The notes under the pieces are model-generated. The model was given only the letters and a program-made list of their open reading frames with translations, ran no database searches and was not told the origin of the DNA. From IMG/VR virus record IMGVR_UViG_3300047362_000678, positions 1 to 29,576 of that record: DNA of 29,576 nt; one strand, written 5' to 3'. Source of the DNA: a virus. A program made the translations under genes and the position numbers. Of this stretch, positions 21,181 to 28,285 are shown one piece after another (position 1 is the stretch's first letter; each line of letters begins with the position of its first letter).

Positions 21181-21870
21181 ATGAGACCTACACAAGTTTA
21201 CACTGATCCTAACGGACAGTCTATTGAATTTTATATTCCAGAACCACATACAAAAATATGTATTAACGTATCAGGCGGCGCTGATAGTGCTATTATGTTG
21301 TATATGTTAATAAATTATTGTACTAAAAATATACCAGATGCAGAAATACATGTTATTACATGTGCTAACGTAGTAAAAGGTTGGTACAATGCAAAATGGA
21401 GTGTCAGTGTAATTGACAAAGTACAAGAACTGACAGGCACAACATTAATTAAAAGTCATTATACATATTATAGTGATGACCAACGTAGAGAAGAATTAAA
21501 TGAAGCAGAAAAGTTATGTCATAAGAATCATGGGATAACATTTACTATTCACGGAACAACACAAAATCCTGATAAATCTATTGAGTATTTACAAAAAGGT
21601 AGACATGCACCGCGTGATGCTGGCCATGGAAGGCCAGCATATAGTCAATTAAATGACAGAGTTGTGCGGTGGATGCCAGTCATGAATGTTGATAAACGTT
21701 TAGTAGCATACTTATACAAACATTTTGATATGTTAGATGATTTATTACCGTTTACAAGAAGTTGTGAACAACATAGTGAGGATAATACAGATAAACCAAG
21801 TTGGATGGTAACACATTGTGGTAAATGCTGGTGGTGTAAGGAAAGAGAATGGGCATTCGGAAAATTGTAA
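21181..21870 (+). CDS. PP-loop ATPase, QueC-like (7-deazaguanine synthase-type)
   Basis: A 229-residue protein. The PP-loop 'NVSGGADSAIML' (SGGADS, 31-36) binds ATP and activates a carboxyl or similar group as an adenylate. The C-terminal 'RSCEQ ... THCGKCWWCKEREWAF' (C195, C213, C216, C219) follows the QueC zinc signature S-C-x(n)-C-G-x-C-x2-C-x2-R/E-x-A-F. QueC makes preQ0 for queuosine and for 7-deazaguanine DNA modification. The middle region (residues 55-165) differs from standard QueC: the YGQRH motif after the PP-loop is not visible, so a different substrate, as in PAPS-reductase-like PP-loop enzymes, is possible. No other Que/dpd gene is visible in the window. It overlaps the next gene by 22 bases. 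The start lacks a good ribosome site. Confidence 0.75.
   Translation: MRPTQVYTDPNGQSIEFYIPEPHTKICINVSGGADSAIMLYMLINYCTKNIPDAEIHVITCANVVKGWYNAKWSVSVIDKVQELTGTTLIKSHYTYYSDDQRREELNEAEKLCHKNHGITFTIHGTTQNPDKSIEYLQKGRHAPRDAGHGRPAYSQLNDRVVRWMPVMNVDKRLVAYLYKHFDMLDDLLPFTRSCEQHSEDNTDKPSWMVTHCGKCWWCKEREWAFGKL
21617..21640 (+). other. Strong GC-rich hairpin inside the PP-loop gene
   Basis: ATGCTGGCC (21617-21625) pairs perfectly with GGCCAGCAT (21632-21640) around a 6-base loop. This is a stable 9-bp stem in an otherwise AT-rich coding region. It encodes the 'DAGHGRPA' segment and has no T-run behind it. Confidence 0.75.
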
Positions 21871-22313
21871 TACAAGCAGATGAAAAAAATGAAAATAACT
21901 GCCTTATTTTTGGTAAGAATTGCATGGAAATGCCATATATTCGTGGCGACCATCTTAAAGACTTATACTTTAAAGAACAATACGAATGTGACCAATTAGA
22001 AATAAAATTTCCTTGTGATAAGTTGGTTTTAGATGAATGGGATAAAATGTTACAACATCTACCAAAGAAACTAGACCAACTACAAATATGGAATCATCAT
22101 CATGCGTTTACTATTTGGAATAGTCCATACTATGATAGTCTAACGTATATTATAGATTCGATAAATACTACACATATAGAATTTTGTGATTGTGTATATC
22201 CAGATTATGTATATAACGAAAATGATAAAGATAGAATTTTTTATATTTTAGAAAAATATAAACATACACATGAACACTTATATTATCTTAGATTGAATTA
22301 CTTATGGCAGTAG
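21849..22313 (+). CDS. Unknown 154-aa protein between PP-loop gene and gp17
   Basis: I do not recognise this family. The protein is rich in aromatic residues (W, Y, F), His and Cys: 'NNCLIFGKNCMEMPYIRGDHLKDLYF' near 16-41, 'QIWNHHHAFTIWNSPYY' near 79-95, 'IEFCDCVYPDYVY' near 110-122, and 'HTHEHLYYLRLNYLW' at the end. The spaced 'LKDLYF', 'LEIKFP', 'LDQLQIW', 'HIEFCDC', 'LYYLRLNY' strands suggest a small leucine-rich-repeat-like or solenoid arrangement. The His/Cys content could allow metal binding. It overlaps the upstream gene by 22 bases and gp17 by 10 bases, so all three are translationally chained. GGAAAG serves as its ribosome site. Confidence 0.7.
   Translation: MGIRKIVIQADEKNENNCLIFGKNCMEMPYIRGDHLKDLYFKEQYECDQLEIKFPCDKLVLDEWDKMLQHLPKKLDQLQIWNHHHAFTIWNSPYYDSLTYIIDSINTTHIEFCDCVYPDYVYNENDKDRIFYILEKYKHTHEHLYYLRLNYLWQ
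22160..22167 (+). promoter_or_regulatory. Possible internal late promoter box (GATAAATA) upstream of gp17
   Basis: GATAAATACTACACATATAG lies inside the preceding coding region 136 bases before the gp17 start. The trailing C and downstream TATAG resemble the real late boxes, but the first base is G and the coding sequence may explain it. It would give gp17 an independent supply. Confidence 0.3.
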
Positions 22314-23854
22314 ATACCAAACTTACCAAGACCCCGTATCAAAGGGAAAAATATACTGAACAAGATTTAATAGAGTTGGCTAAGTGCGCCCAAGACCCAA
22401 AATATTTTATGACTGAATATTGCTTTATTCAGCATCCAACAAAGGGACGTATGAAATTTGAGCTCTACAATTATCAGAGAGATCTAGTAGACATATATCA
22501 TAACCATAGATACAGTATTGCTATGCTTGCTAGACAGATGGGAAAATCAACTGCTGCTGCAGGTTACCTATTATGGTACGCTATGTTTAACCCTGACCAG
22601 ACAATTCTTATTGCGGCACACAAATACAGTGGTGCTCAAGAAATTATGCAACGTATACGTTTTGCTTATGAGACATTGCCTAACTTTATTCGTGCTGGTG
22701 TAACAGCATACAATAAAGGCAGTTTAGAGTTTGACAATGGTTCACGTATCATTGCACAAGCAACAACAGAAAATACAGGACGTGGTTTGTCCATTTCATT
22801 AGCATACTTAGACGAGTTTGCATTTGTTCGTAATACGATTGCTCGTGAATTCTGGACATCACTTTCTCCTACACTAGCAACAGGTGGTAAGTGTATTATT
22901 ACAAGCACACCAAACCAAGACGATGACCAATTTGCACAAATTTGGAGAGATAGTTTAAAGAATATTGATGCATACGGTAACGAGCAAGACACAGGGTTAA
23001 ATGGCTTTGCAAGTTTTCTTGCAACATGGGACGCACATCCAGATAGAGATCAAGAATGGGCAGATGTAGAACAAGGTAAGATTGGTGAAGAACGTTTTAG
23101 ACGTGAACATAATTGTGAATTTATCGCATATGACGAAACCTTAATTGATAGTATTAGATTAAGTAATATGGTTGCTAGAGACCCGTATGCTAAACAAGCA
23201 CAAGTACGTTGGTATAAACCAGTTAATAAAGAAGCACTATATGTTATGGGTTTAGATCCTTGTTTAGGCACAGGCGGAGATAACGCCGCTATACAATTAT
23301 ATGAACTACCTACTATGAAACAAGTAGCAGAATGGCAACATAATAGAACACCAATACAACAACAAGTTAGGATTATACAGAGTATTTCTAAGTACCTAGT
23401 TGAGGAAGGTGTTGAACCTGATAATATATATTATAGTATTGAAAATAATACATTGGGAGAAGCCGCTATTGTTATGTTAGAGGAAATAGGGGAAGAAAAT
23501 ATACATGGATCGATGTTAACTGAAAGTAAACGTGTTGGCCATGCCACTCGTATTAGAAAAGGATTTACCACAACACATAAGACTAAATTAAGTTCTTGTG
23601 CTAAATTAAAGCAGTGGGTAGAAAGCGATAAGATAGAAATCGCAAGTAAGAATCTACTTCGTGAACTTAAAACTTTTGTGGCACGTGGTCAAAGTTATTC
23701 AGCAAAAGAGGGCGAATCAGATGATCTAGTAATGTCATTAATATTAGTAGTTCGTATGATACAAGAAATTACTAAGTATGAAGATGTAGCAAATAATATG
23801 TTTGATTTAGAAGAAGAAGAGTATGATGAGCCCATGCCAATGAGCTTCTTATAG
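22304..23854 (+). CDS. gp17: Terminase large subunit gp17
   Basis: A 516-residue packaging motor with both domains. ATPase: Walker A 'ARQMGKST' (76-83), Walker B 'LAYLDE' (166-171, D170/E171), coupling motif 'ITSTPN' (199-204). Nuclease (RNase H fold): D318 in 'VMGLDPCLGTGGDNA', E380 in 'YYSIENN', and D473/D474 in 'GESDDLVMSL'. It cuts concatemers and pumps DNA into the prohead through the portal. T4 gp17 is 610 residues; this one is shorter at the N-terminus, as in marine relatives. The start is weakly ribosome-bound (TTACTTATG) and overlaps the previous gene by 10 bases, so coupling is likely. It is separated from gp16 and located after gp19, unlike T4. Confidence 0.96.
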   Translation: MAVDTKLTKTPYQREKYTEQDLIELAKCAQDPKYFMTEYCFIQHPTKGRMKFELYNYQRDLVDIYHNHRYSIAMLARQMGKSTAAAGYLLWYAMFNPDQTILIAAHKYSGAQEIMQRIRFAYETLPNFIRAGVTAYNKGSLEFDNGSRIIAQATTENTGRGLSISLAYLDEFAFVRNTIAREFWTSLSPTLATGGKCIITSTPNQDDDQFAQIWRDSLKNIDAYGNEQDTGLNGFASFLATWDAHPDRDQEWADVEQGKIGEERFRREHNCEFIAYDETLIDSIRLSNMVARDPYAKQAQVRWYKPVNKEALYVMGLDPCLGTGGDNAAIQLYELPTMKQVAEWQHNRTPIQQQVRIIQSISKYLVEEGVEPDNIYYSIENNTLGEAAIVMLEEIGEENIHGSMLTESKRVGHATRIRKGFTTTHKTKLSSCAKLKQWVESDKIEIASKNLLRELKTFVARGQSYSAKEGESDDLVMSLILVVRMIQEITKYEDVANNMFDLEEEEYDEPMPMSFL

Positions 23855-23863
23855 GTAAAAAAG

Positions 23864-23871
23864 CATAAATA
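23864..23871 (+). promoter_or_regulatory. Late promoter-like box (CATAAATA)
   Basis: CATAAATACATTATAAGCAAGG closely matches the sequence around the exact box at 2803 (TATAAATACATTATAGCATAGG). It lies 21 bases before the ATG at 23893. Confidence 0.75.
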
Positions 23872-23892
23872 CATTATAAGCAAGGATAAACA

Positions 23893-25146
23893 ATGGAAAC
23901 TTTAGCAAATGAAGTGTTTAATATTTTAAAAGGTGCAAATTATCAATTGCGCCTGTTTACCGCTGAAGGAAGAAAAACTACTGATCCTGAACAAGCCACA
24001 CGGTTCTTCGCATATGACGAAGATTTAATGGTTACTTTAAGATTAGAAGATGCAAAACAAGAAATTGTTGTCCAGGCAGGTCAAGGCTACGATGTGCCTT
24101 CCAATCAAAGAATACTAAGTGCTATTAAAAAGTCAGCACATAAAAATTTAGGTGAGTTTACAGTGAGAAAGTTCGATAAAAAAATTGCGCCAAAGGACTT
24201 CGCACACCAGAGTGTGGTTGAGGGCTTCAGTAAGCCTTTTGGTAGCATAAAAACAAGTTACATTAAAATGTCTGAAGCAAGACTAATTATTAAGCATTCA
24301 AAGGGTGTGAATGAAGAAGTACGTGGCGCTCGTAGCAGAAACATTCACTCACTTTTTATTGAGAATTCCCAAGGGGAAAAGTTTAAGTTTCCACATAGAT
24401 ATATGGCGGGAGCAAAAGCGATGGCGATGCACGTCAACGAAGGCGGTACTCCGTATGATGCTAAAGGGGAGGCAATCCTAAGCATTTGTGAAGATATCGC
24501 ACAATTAAACAAGTTTGTTAGGCATGTACGTTCTAATAATCTTGTTAATGAAAACAATAGTGAAATTGTTGAGACCGTGACGAATAAACTCAAGGCTCAG
24601 AAAAACGCTATTAATAGTCTCTCAACACTAAGAGGTTATAACAATTTTCAGGTTCAAGAGAATGTTGAAGATACTGAAAAAAGTGTTGACATATCTGAAA
24701 AGTTTTTATACAATACATTTACTACTGAGGAATTATCAAGTTTACTCAATAAAGTAGGTAAGATTGTGGCTGAAAAGAGTGAGAGAGACAGCATGGTAAG
24801 AGAGACGATTAAAAGTCTTTATAGCATAATTGAATCTGATTCTGATTTAGGCTTAGTACTAAACGAAAATGATCCAGAACATCCGATGAATCTAATTAAT
24901 ACAGATACATCGACCATGTTGTCTTTCTTGGCTACTCAAACAACCAATGAAGATATTAAAGTTCATTTAGAATCTTTAAGTGGTATTGTAAAAGAAGGAG
25001 TAGATGACAAGACACTTGCTCTTATTGAGCAAATGGTCAACTACTTGAACTTAAAAGGCGGCGAGGTAAGCGAAAAAACTAGTGAAAACCGAACTTCCCT
25101 TGAAGAAGATGTTATTGCAGAAGTTAGACGTAAAATTTCTCAATAA
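23893..25146 (+). CDS. Unknown late 417-aa protein (probable virion protein)
   Basis: I do not recognise a named family. Residues ~1-100 (METLANEVFNILKGANYQLRLFTAEGRKT ... TRFFAYDEDLMVTLRLED) look alpha/beta. Residues ~110-215 (EARLIIKHSKGVNEEVRGARSRNIHSLFIENSQGEKFKFPHRYMAGAKAMAMHVNEGGTPYD, in pieces) appear to form a compact domain. The remainder is helical and acidic, ending in 'SLEEDVIAEVRRKIS'. No Cys cluster or membrane segment; one Cys only. Its own late-type promoter, and lack of an early one, imply synthesis with virion parts; similar proteins occur beside gp17 in marine T4-like phages as far as I recall. A head or injected protein is plausible but unproven. Confidence 0.72.
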   Translation: METLANEVFNILKGANYQLRLFTAEGRKTTDPEQATRFFAYDEDLMVTLRLEDAKQEIVVQAGQGYDVPSNQRILSAIKKSAHKNLGEFTVRKFDKKIAPKDFAHQSVVEGFSKPFGSIKTSYIKMSEARLIIKHSKGVNEEVRGARSRNIHSLFIENSQGEKFKFPHRYMAGAKAMAMHVNEGGTPYDAKGEAILSICEDIAQLNKFVRHVRSNNLVNENNSEIVETVTNKLKAQKNAINSLSTLRGYNNFQVQENVEDTEKSVDISEKFLYNTFTTEELSSLLNKVGKIVAEKSERDSMVRETIKSLYSIIESDSDLGLVLNENDPEHPMNLINTDTSTMLSFLATQTTNEDIKVHLESLSGIVKEGVDDKTLALIEQMVNYLNLKGGEVSEKTSENRTSLEEDVIAEVRRKISQ

Positions 25147-25160
25147 AATCAATAATTTAC

Positions 25161-25189
25161 TTGACAGTGGGTAAAAAGTATAATACACT
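25161..25189 (+). promoter_or_regulatory. Sigma70-type promoter of gp32
   Basis: A perfect TTGACA at 25161-25166. A 17-base spacer gives TACACT (25184-25189). A perfect TATAAT is at 25179-25184 but only 12 bases from the -35, so which -10 is used is unclear. It stands directly after the stop of the previous gene and before a structured leader. Confidence 0.65.
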
Positions 25190-25196
25190 GTATAGG

Positions 25197-25244
25197 CTAA
25201 CAAAGGCAAAGTGTACTTGAGTACACAACAAAACTAACAAAGGC
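25197..25244 (+). promoter_or_regulatory. Direct repeats flanking a palindrome in the gp32 leader (possible operator)
   Basis: CTAACAAAGGC occurs twice (25197-25207 and 25234-25244), flanking a perfect inverted repeat GTGTACTTGAGTACAC (25211-25226). T4 gp32 represses its own translation by binding a structured leader, so these symmetric elements between promoter and AGGAG site (25251-25255) are candidate autoregulatory RNA or a DNA operator. Confidence 0.6.
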
Positions 25245-25261
25245 TAATATAGGAGATAATT

Positions 25262-26251
25262 ATGGCATCTTTGGCAGAAATCAGAGCAAAACTGCTCGAA
25301 CAAGAAACCCGCACAAGCGGTAACCGCTCATCAGGTGGCGGTGATAATGCAATTTTCGCACACTGGAATATTCCAGAAGGCGCATCTGCAACTTTACGTT
25401 TCCTCCCAGATTTAGATGAATCTAACACGTTCTTTTGGAAAGAGCGTCAAATGGTACGTCTTGAATTTCCTGGCATTAAGGGCGGAGACGAACACAAATC
25501 CGTAACAGTACAGGTTCCATGCGTTGAAATGTGGGGAGATACATGCCCAATTCATGCAGAGATTCGTCCTTGGTTTAAGGACCCTGGAATGGAAGACATG
25601 GGTCGTAAGTATTGGAAAAAACGTTCATACATATTCCAAGGCTTTGTTACAGACAACGGAGGTATTGAGGAAGAAACACCTGAAAACCCAATCCGTAGGT
25701 TTGTAATTAGCCCACAGATCTTTAAGATCATTAGTCAGGCACTTATGGATCCTGATTTTCCAGAAATCCCAACAGACTATGAAGCAGGCACAGACTTCCG
25801 TGTACAGAAGTCTACTAAAGGCCAATATGCTGATTACTCAACATCTAATTGGGCAAGACGTGAGCGTTCACTAAATCAAGAAGAACGTGATACTATTGAA
25901 AAATACGGGTTGTTTAATCTAAATGACTTCTTACCAAAGAAGCCTAACTCAGAGGAACTTGGAGTTATCTTTGATATGTTTGAAGCATCAGTAGATGGAC
26001 AACTATATGATGTTGAGCGTTTTGGTGATTATTACCGCCCTTATGGTGTTGATGCACCAGGCGGAAATAGAGCAACTGCTCCAGCGGCGGCTCCTGCTCC
26101 AGCACCTGCACCAACACCCGTAGCGGCTCCTGCTCCAGTAGTAGAGCAAGCACCTACACCGGTAGCAGAAACTGTGGCGGCCCCTTCAGGAGAAGAAAAA
26201 CCAAGTGCGGCGGATATTCTAGCAATGATCCGTCAACGTAAAGATGACTAA
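25262..26251 (+). CDS. gp32: Single-stranded DNA-binding protein gp32
   Basis: A 329-residue protein. The N-terminal basic 'LAEIRAKLLEQETR' is the cooperativity (LAST-type) region. The OB-fold core follows from 'WNIPEGASATLRFLPDLDESNTFFWKERQ' (35-63). A zinc-site candidate is H78-x8-C87-x7-C95-x2-H98; T4 uses H-C-C-C, so the last ligand here is His rather than Cys. 'KKRSYIFQGFVTDNG' and 'FVISPQIFKIISQALMDPDF' belong to the core. Residues ~270-310 are an Ala/Pro linker, ending 'KPSAADILAMIRQRKDD' for partner contacts. It covers ssDNA during replication and recombination, working with UvsX/UvsY encoded just downstream. It is expressed from its own sigma70-type promoter. Confidence 0.94.
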   Translation: MASLAEIRAKLLEQETRTSGNRSSGGGDNAIFAHWNIPEGASATLRFLPDLDESNTFFWKERQMVRLEFPGIKGGDEHKSVTVQVPCVEMWGDTCPIHAEIRPWFKDPGMEDMGRKYWKKRSYIFQGFVTDNGGIEEETPENPIRRFVISPQIFKIISQALMDPDFPEIPTDYEAGTDFRVQKSTKGQYADYSTSNWARRERSLNQEERDTIEKYGLFNLNDFLPKKPNSEELGVIFDMFEASVDGQLYDVERFGDYYRPYGVDAPGGNRATAPAAAPAPAPAPTPVAAPAPVVEQAPTPVAETVAAPSGEEKPSAADILAMIRQRKDD

Positions 26252-26261
26252 GGAGTATTAA

Positions 26262-26453
26262 ATGTCTAAACTTTCTAAACTTAAAAAGATCAGTGATAGT
26301 TACACGATCTATAATTATGATAACGGTTTTCGTTTTGAAGCGAGCGGTCGTGATAATGATGATAATTACAAAAATGTAAATATTATCATTAATGATGAAA
26401 AAGAATTGCTTGAAGTAGTACAAGAAGCAATTGCAATGGAAAAGGACGATTAA
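26262..26453 (+). CDS. Small unknown protein between gp32 and uvsX
   Basis: A 63-residue protein with a basic start (MSKLSKLKKISDS), a two-strand beta hairpin (YTIYNYDNGFRFEASG) and an acidic helical end (EKELLEVVQEAIAMEKDD). Ribosome site AAGGAG at 26250-26255. It starts 10 bases after gp32 and ends two bases before uvsX, so it is certainly part of that operon. I do not recognise it. The bipolar charge and location suggest a small partner of gp32 or UvsX, which is inference only. Confidence 0.75.
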   Translation: MSKLSKLKKISDSYTIYNYDNGFRFEASGRDNDDNYKNVNIIINDEKELLEVVQEAIAMEKDD

Positions 26454-26455
26454 AC

Positions 26456-27571
26456 ATGGCTAGACCTTTTGATGTAAGCAAGTTCCGCAAAAGCATCACA
26501 AAGGCAGTACCAGGTTTAAGTGTAGGCTTTAATGATCCAGATACTTGGATTAGTACAGGTAACTACACACTAAACAAACTTATCAGCGGGGACTTCAACA
26601 AAGGAGTCCCCCTCGGTAAGGTAACGGTACTTGCTGGTGAAAGTGGTGCAGGTAAATCCTACATTGCGGCAGGAAACATTGTTAAACAAGCACAAGAACA
26701 AGGAATTTTTGTTGTTCTTATTGACTCAGAAAATGCACTAGATGAGAAATGGCTACATGCACTGGATGTAGACACTAGTGACGATAAACTACTAAAACTC
26801 AATCTAGCAATGATTGATGATGTTGCTAAAGTAGTAAGCGATTTTATGAAAGATTACAAATCAGAATATGCTGATAAGGATCATGAAGAACGTCCTAAAG
26901 TATTATTCGTAATTGATTCATTGGGCATGTTGCTTACTCCAACAGATGTTGACCAATTTAACAAGGGTGATATGAAAGGTGATATGGGTCGTAAGCCTAA
27001 AGCACTAACTGCCTTAGTTAGAAATACTGTTAATATGTTTGGTGAATATAATGTAGGCATGGTATGTACTAATCATACATATGCTTCGCAGGATATGTTT
27101 GATCCAGATGATAAGATTTCAGGTGGTCAAGGTTTTATTTACGCAAGTTCAATTGTTATTGCAATGCGTAAACTAAAATTAAAAGTCGATGCTGATGGCA
27201 ACAAAACTTCACAAGTACACGGTATTCGTGCCGCATGTAAGGTAATGAAAACACGTTATGCAAAACCTTTTGAAAGTGTGCAAGTTGAAATTCCTTATGA
27301 AACTGGTATGAGCCCATACAGTGGACTTGTTGAGTTCTTTGAAGCAAAAGAAATTCTAAAGAAAAGCGGAAATAGTTTAGAATACATTAGCCCAGTTACT
27401 GGCGAAGTAATTAAACAATTCCGTAAACCTTGGAATGCCAACAACAACGGTTGTTTGGATTTGATAATGTCAGAGTTTGACTCTCTTCCTGAAGAAGTAC
27501 AAGATGCAAACCCTGATGAGGTAATAGAACTTATACCTGAAGAGGAAACTAATGACGATAGCAACGGATAG
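26456..27571 (+). CDS. uvsX: UvsX RecA-like recombinase
   Basis: A 371-residue strand-exchange ATPase. Walker A 'GESGAGKS' (61-68), Walker B 'VLFVIDS' (149-155, D154), catalytic-type 'DSENALDEKW' (90-99), and DNA-loop regions near 'DMGRKPKALTALVRNTVNMF' (176-195) and 'TNHTYASQDMFDPDDKISGGQG' region (205-226). It binds ssDNA filaments and drives recombination-dependent replication and repair with UvsY and gp32. The length is close to T4's 391 residues. The C-terminus is acidic (EEVQDANPDEVIELIPEEE), as in other UvsX/RecA. Its last 20 bases overlap the next gene, suggesting coupled translation. Confidence 0.96.
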   Translation: MARPFDVSKFRKSITKAVPGLSVGFNDPDTWISTGNYTLNKLISGDFNKGVPLGKVTVLAGESGAGKSYIAAGNIVKQAQEQGIFVVLIDSENALDEKWLHALDVDTSDDKLLKLNLAMIDDVAKVVSDFMKDYKSEYADKDHEERPKVLFVIDSLGMLLTPTDVDQFNKGDMKGDMGRKPKALTALVRNTVNMFGEYNVGMVCTNHTYASQDMFDPDDKISGGQGFIYASSIVIAMRKLKLKVDADGNKTSQVHGIRAACKVMKTRYAKPFESVQVEIPYETGMSPYSGLVEFFEAKEILKKSGNSLEYISPVTGEVIKQFRKPWNANNNGCLDLIMSEFDSLPEEVQDANPDEVIELIPEEETNDDSNG

Positions 27572-27821
27572 TGATGTAGAATTCATTCTACAATTATATG
27601 ATACTACCTTTAGATTCTTGACTGATAAACAAAAGTTGGACTTTGCAGAATCATTTTTGTATAAGTTAGTAGACTATGGTTTTGATGTGAAAGCAAACGC
27701 TCAAGAAATTGGTGAACATGATGAATATTTAGATAAGGCAGTTGAAAAAGTCTTAGAAGAAGATGATTGGGATCCAGAAGAGCAATGGCTAGATGAAGAA
27801 TATGAAGAATGGGAAGATTAA
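27552..27821 (+). CDS. Small very acidic protein between uvsX and uvsY
   Basis: An 89-residue protein starting within the 3' end of uvsX (20-base overlap) with its stop directly abutting the uvsY start. Residues 1-60 are helical (FILQLYDTTFRFLTDKQKLDFAESFLYKLVDYGF); residues 68-89 are almost entirely acidic plus Trp (EEDDWDPEEQWLDEEYEEWED). I do not recognise a family. Such an acidic-aromatic tail could mimic DNA or bind a basic partner such as gp32 or UvsY; position supports a recombination accessory role, but this is inference. Confidence 0.78.
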   Translation: MTIATDSDVEFILQLYDTTFRFLTDKQKLDFAESFLYKLVDYGFDVKANAQEIGEHDEYLDKAVEKVLEEDDWDPEEQWLDEEYEEWED

Positions 27822-28280
27822 GTGAGTAAATGGTATCGTAAAGTAACTTCAGATATGAGTGATATAGTACCGGCTATATCCCATTTTGAAGTTGAAATAG
27901 ACCAAGCAAGACTGGAGTGTGGTATGAAAGGCAATCTCGAAAAACAGAGCCGTGACATGCCTGGTATCGTCGAGCATCGTTTCAACCAACTCCAGGAAGT
28001 CGAGGCTATTCTCGAATACCTGAACACTGAAATGCGAAAAATTCGCAGTAAGACATTTCGTAAATATTTAGAATCTTATAATAGAGCTCTAAGTAGTAGA
28101 GATGCAGAAAAATTCGTTGATGGGGAAGAAGATGTTGTGTCGTTGCAATACCTCATCAACGATTTTTCACTTGTTAGAAACAGATTCATAGGTGTTATTA
28201 AAGCACTTGAAGCAAAACAATTTCAAATTAATAATATTGTAAAACTAAGAGCGGCAGGTTTAGAAGATATTTCTTTATAA
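27822..28280 (+). CDS. uvsY: UvsY recombination mediator (GTG start)
   Basis: A 152-residue helical protein. 'HRFNQLQEVEAILEYLNTEMRKIRSKTFRKYLE' (52-84) and 'LQYLINDFSLVRNRFIGVIKALEAKQFQINNIVKLRAAGLED' (109-150) are the UvsY pattern: a Lys/Arg-rich ssDNA-binding segment and a C-terminal helix for hexamer formation. UvsY loads UvsX on gp32-coated DNA. The start is GTG, placed directly after the preceding TAA (TAAGTG), with GGAAG upstream; no in-frame ATG precedes the conserved region. Codons from about 27930 to 28030 are visibly GC-richer (CTC, GTC, ATC, CTG) than the rest of the gene. Confidence 0.87.
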   Translation: MSKWYRKVTSDMSDIVPAISHFEVEIDQARLECGMKGNLEKQSRDMPGIVEHRFNQLQEVEAILEYLNTEMRKIRSKTFRKYLESYNRALSSRDAEKFVDGEEDVVSLQYLINDFSLVRNRFIGVIKALEAKQFQINNIVKLRAAGLEDISL

Positions 28281-28285
28281 AAGTG

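Noticed and set aside
22666-22992. 108-codon open frame antisense to gp17
   Set aside because: Opposite to the conserved ATPase core, no ribosome site or promoter; shadow of coding constraint.
24990-25010. AAGGAG followed by ATG inside the late 417-residue gene
   Set aside because: The ATG is out of frame and the resulting frame closes after about 15 codons.
26154-26423. Antisense frame with many Ile/Phe over the small gene after gp32
   Set aside because: It looks membrane-like only because it mirrors AAT/GAT-rich code; no ribosome site on that strand.
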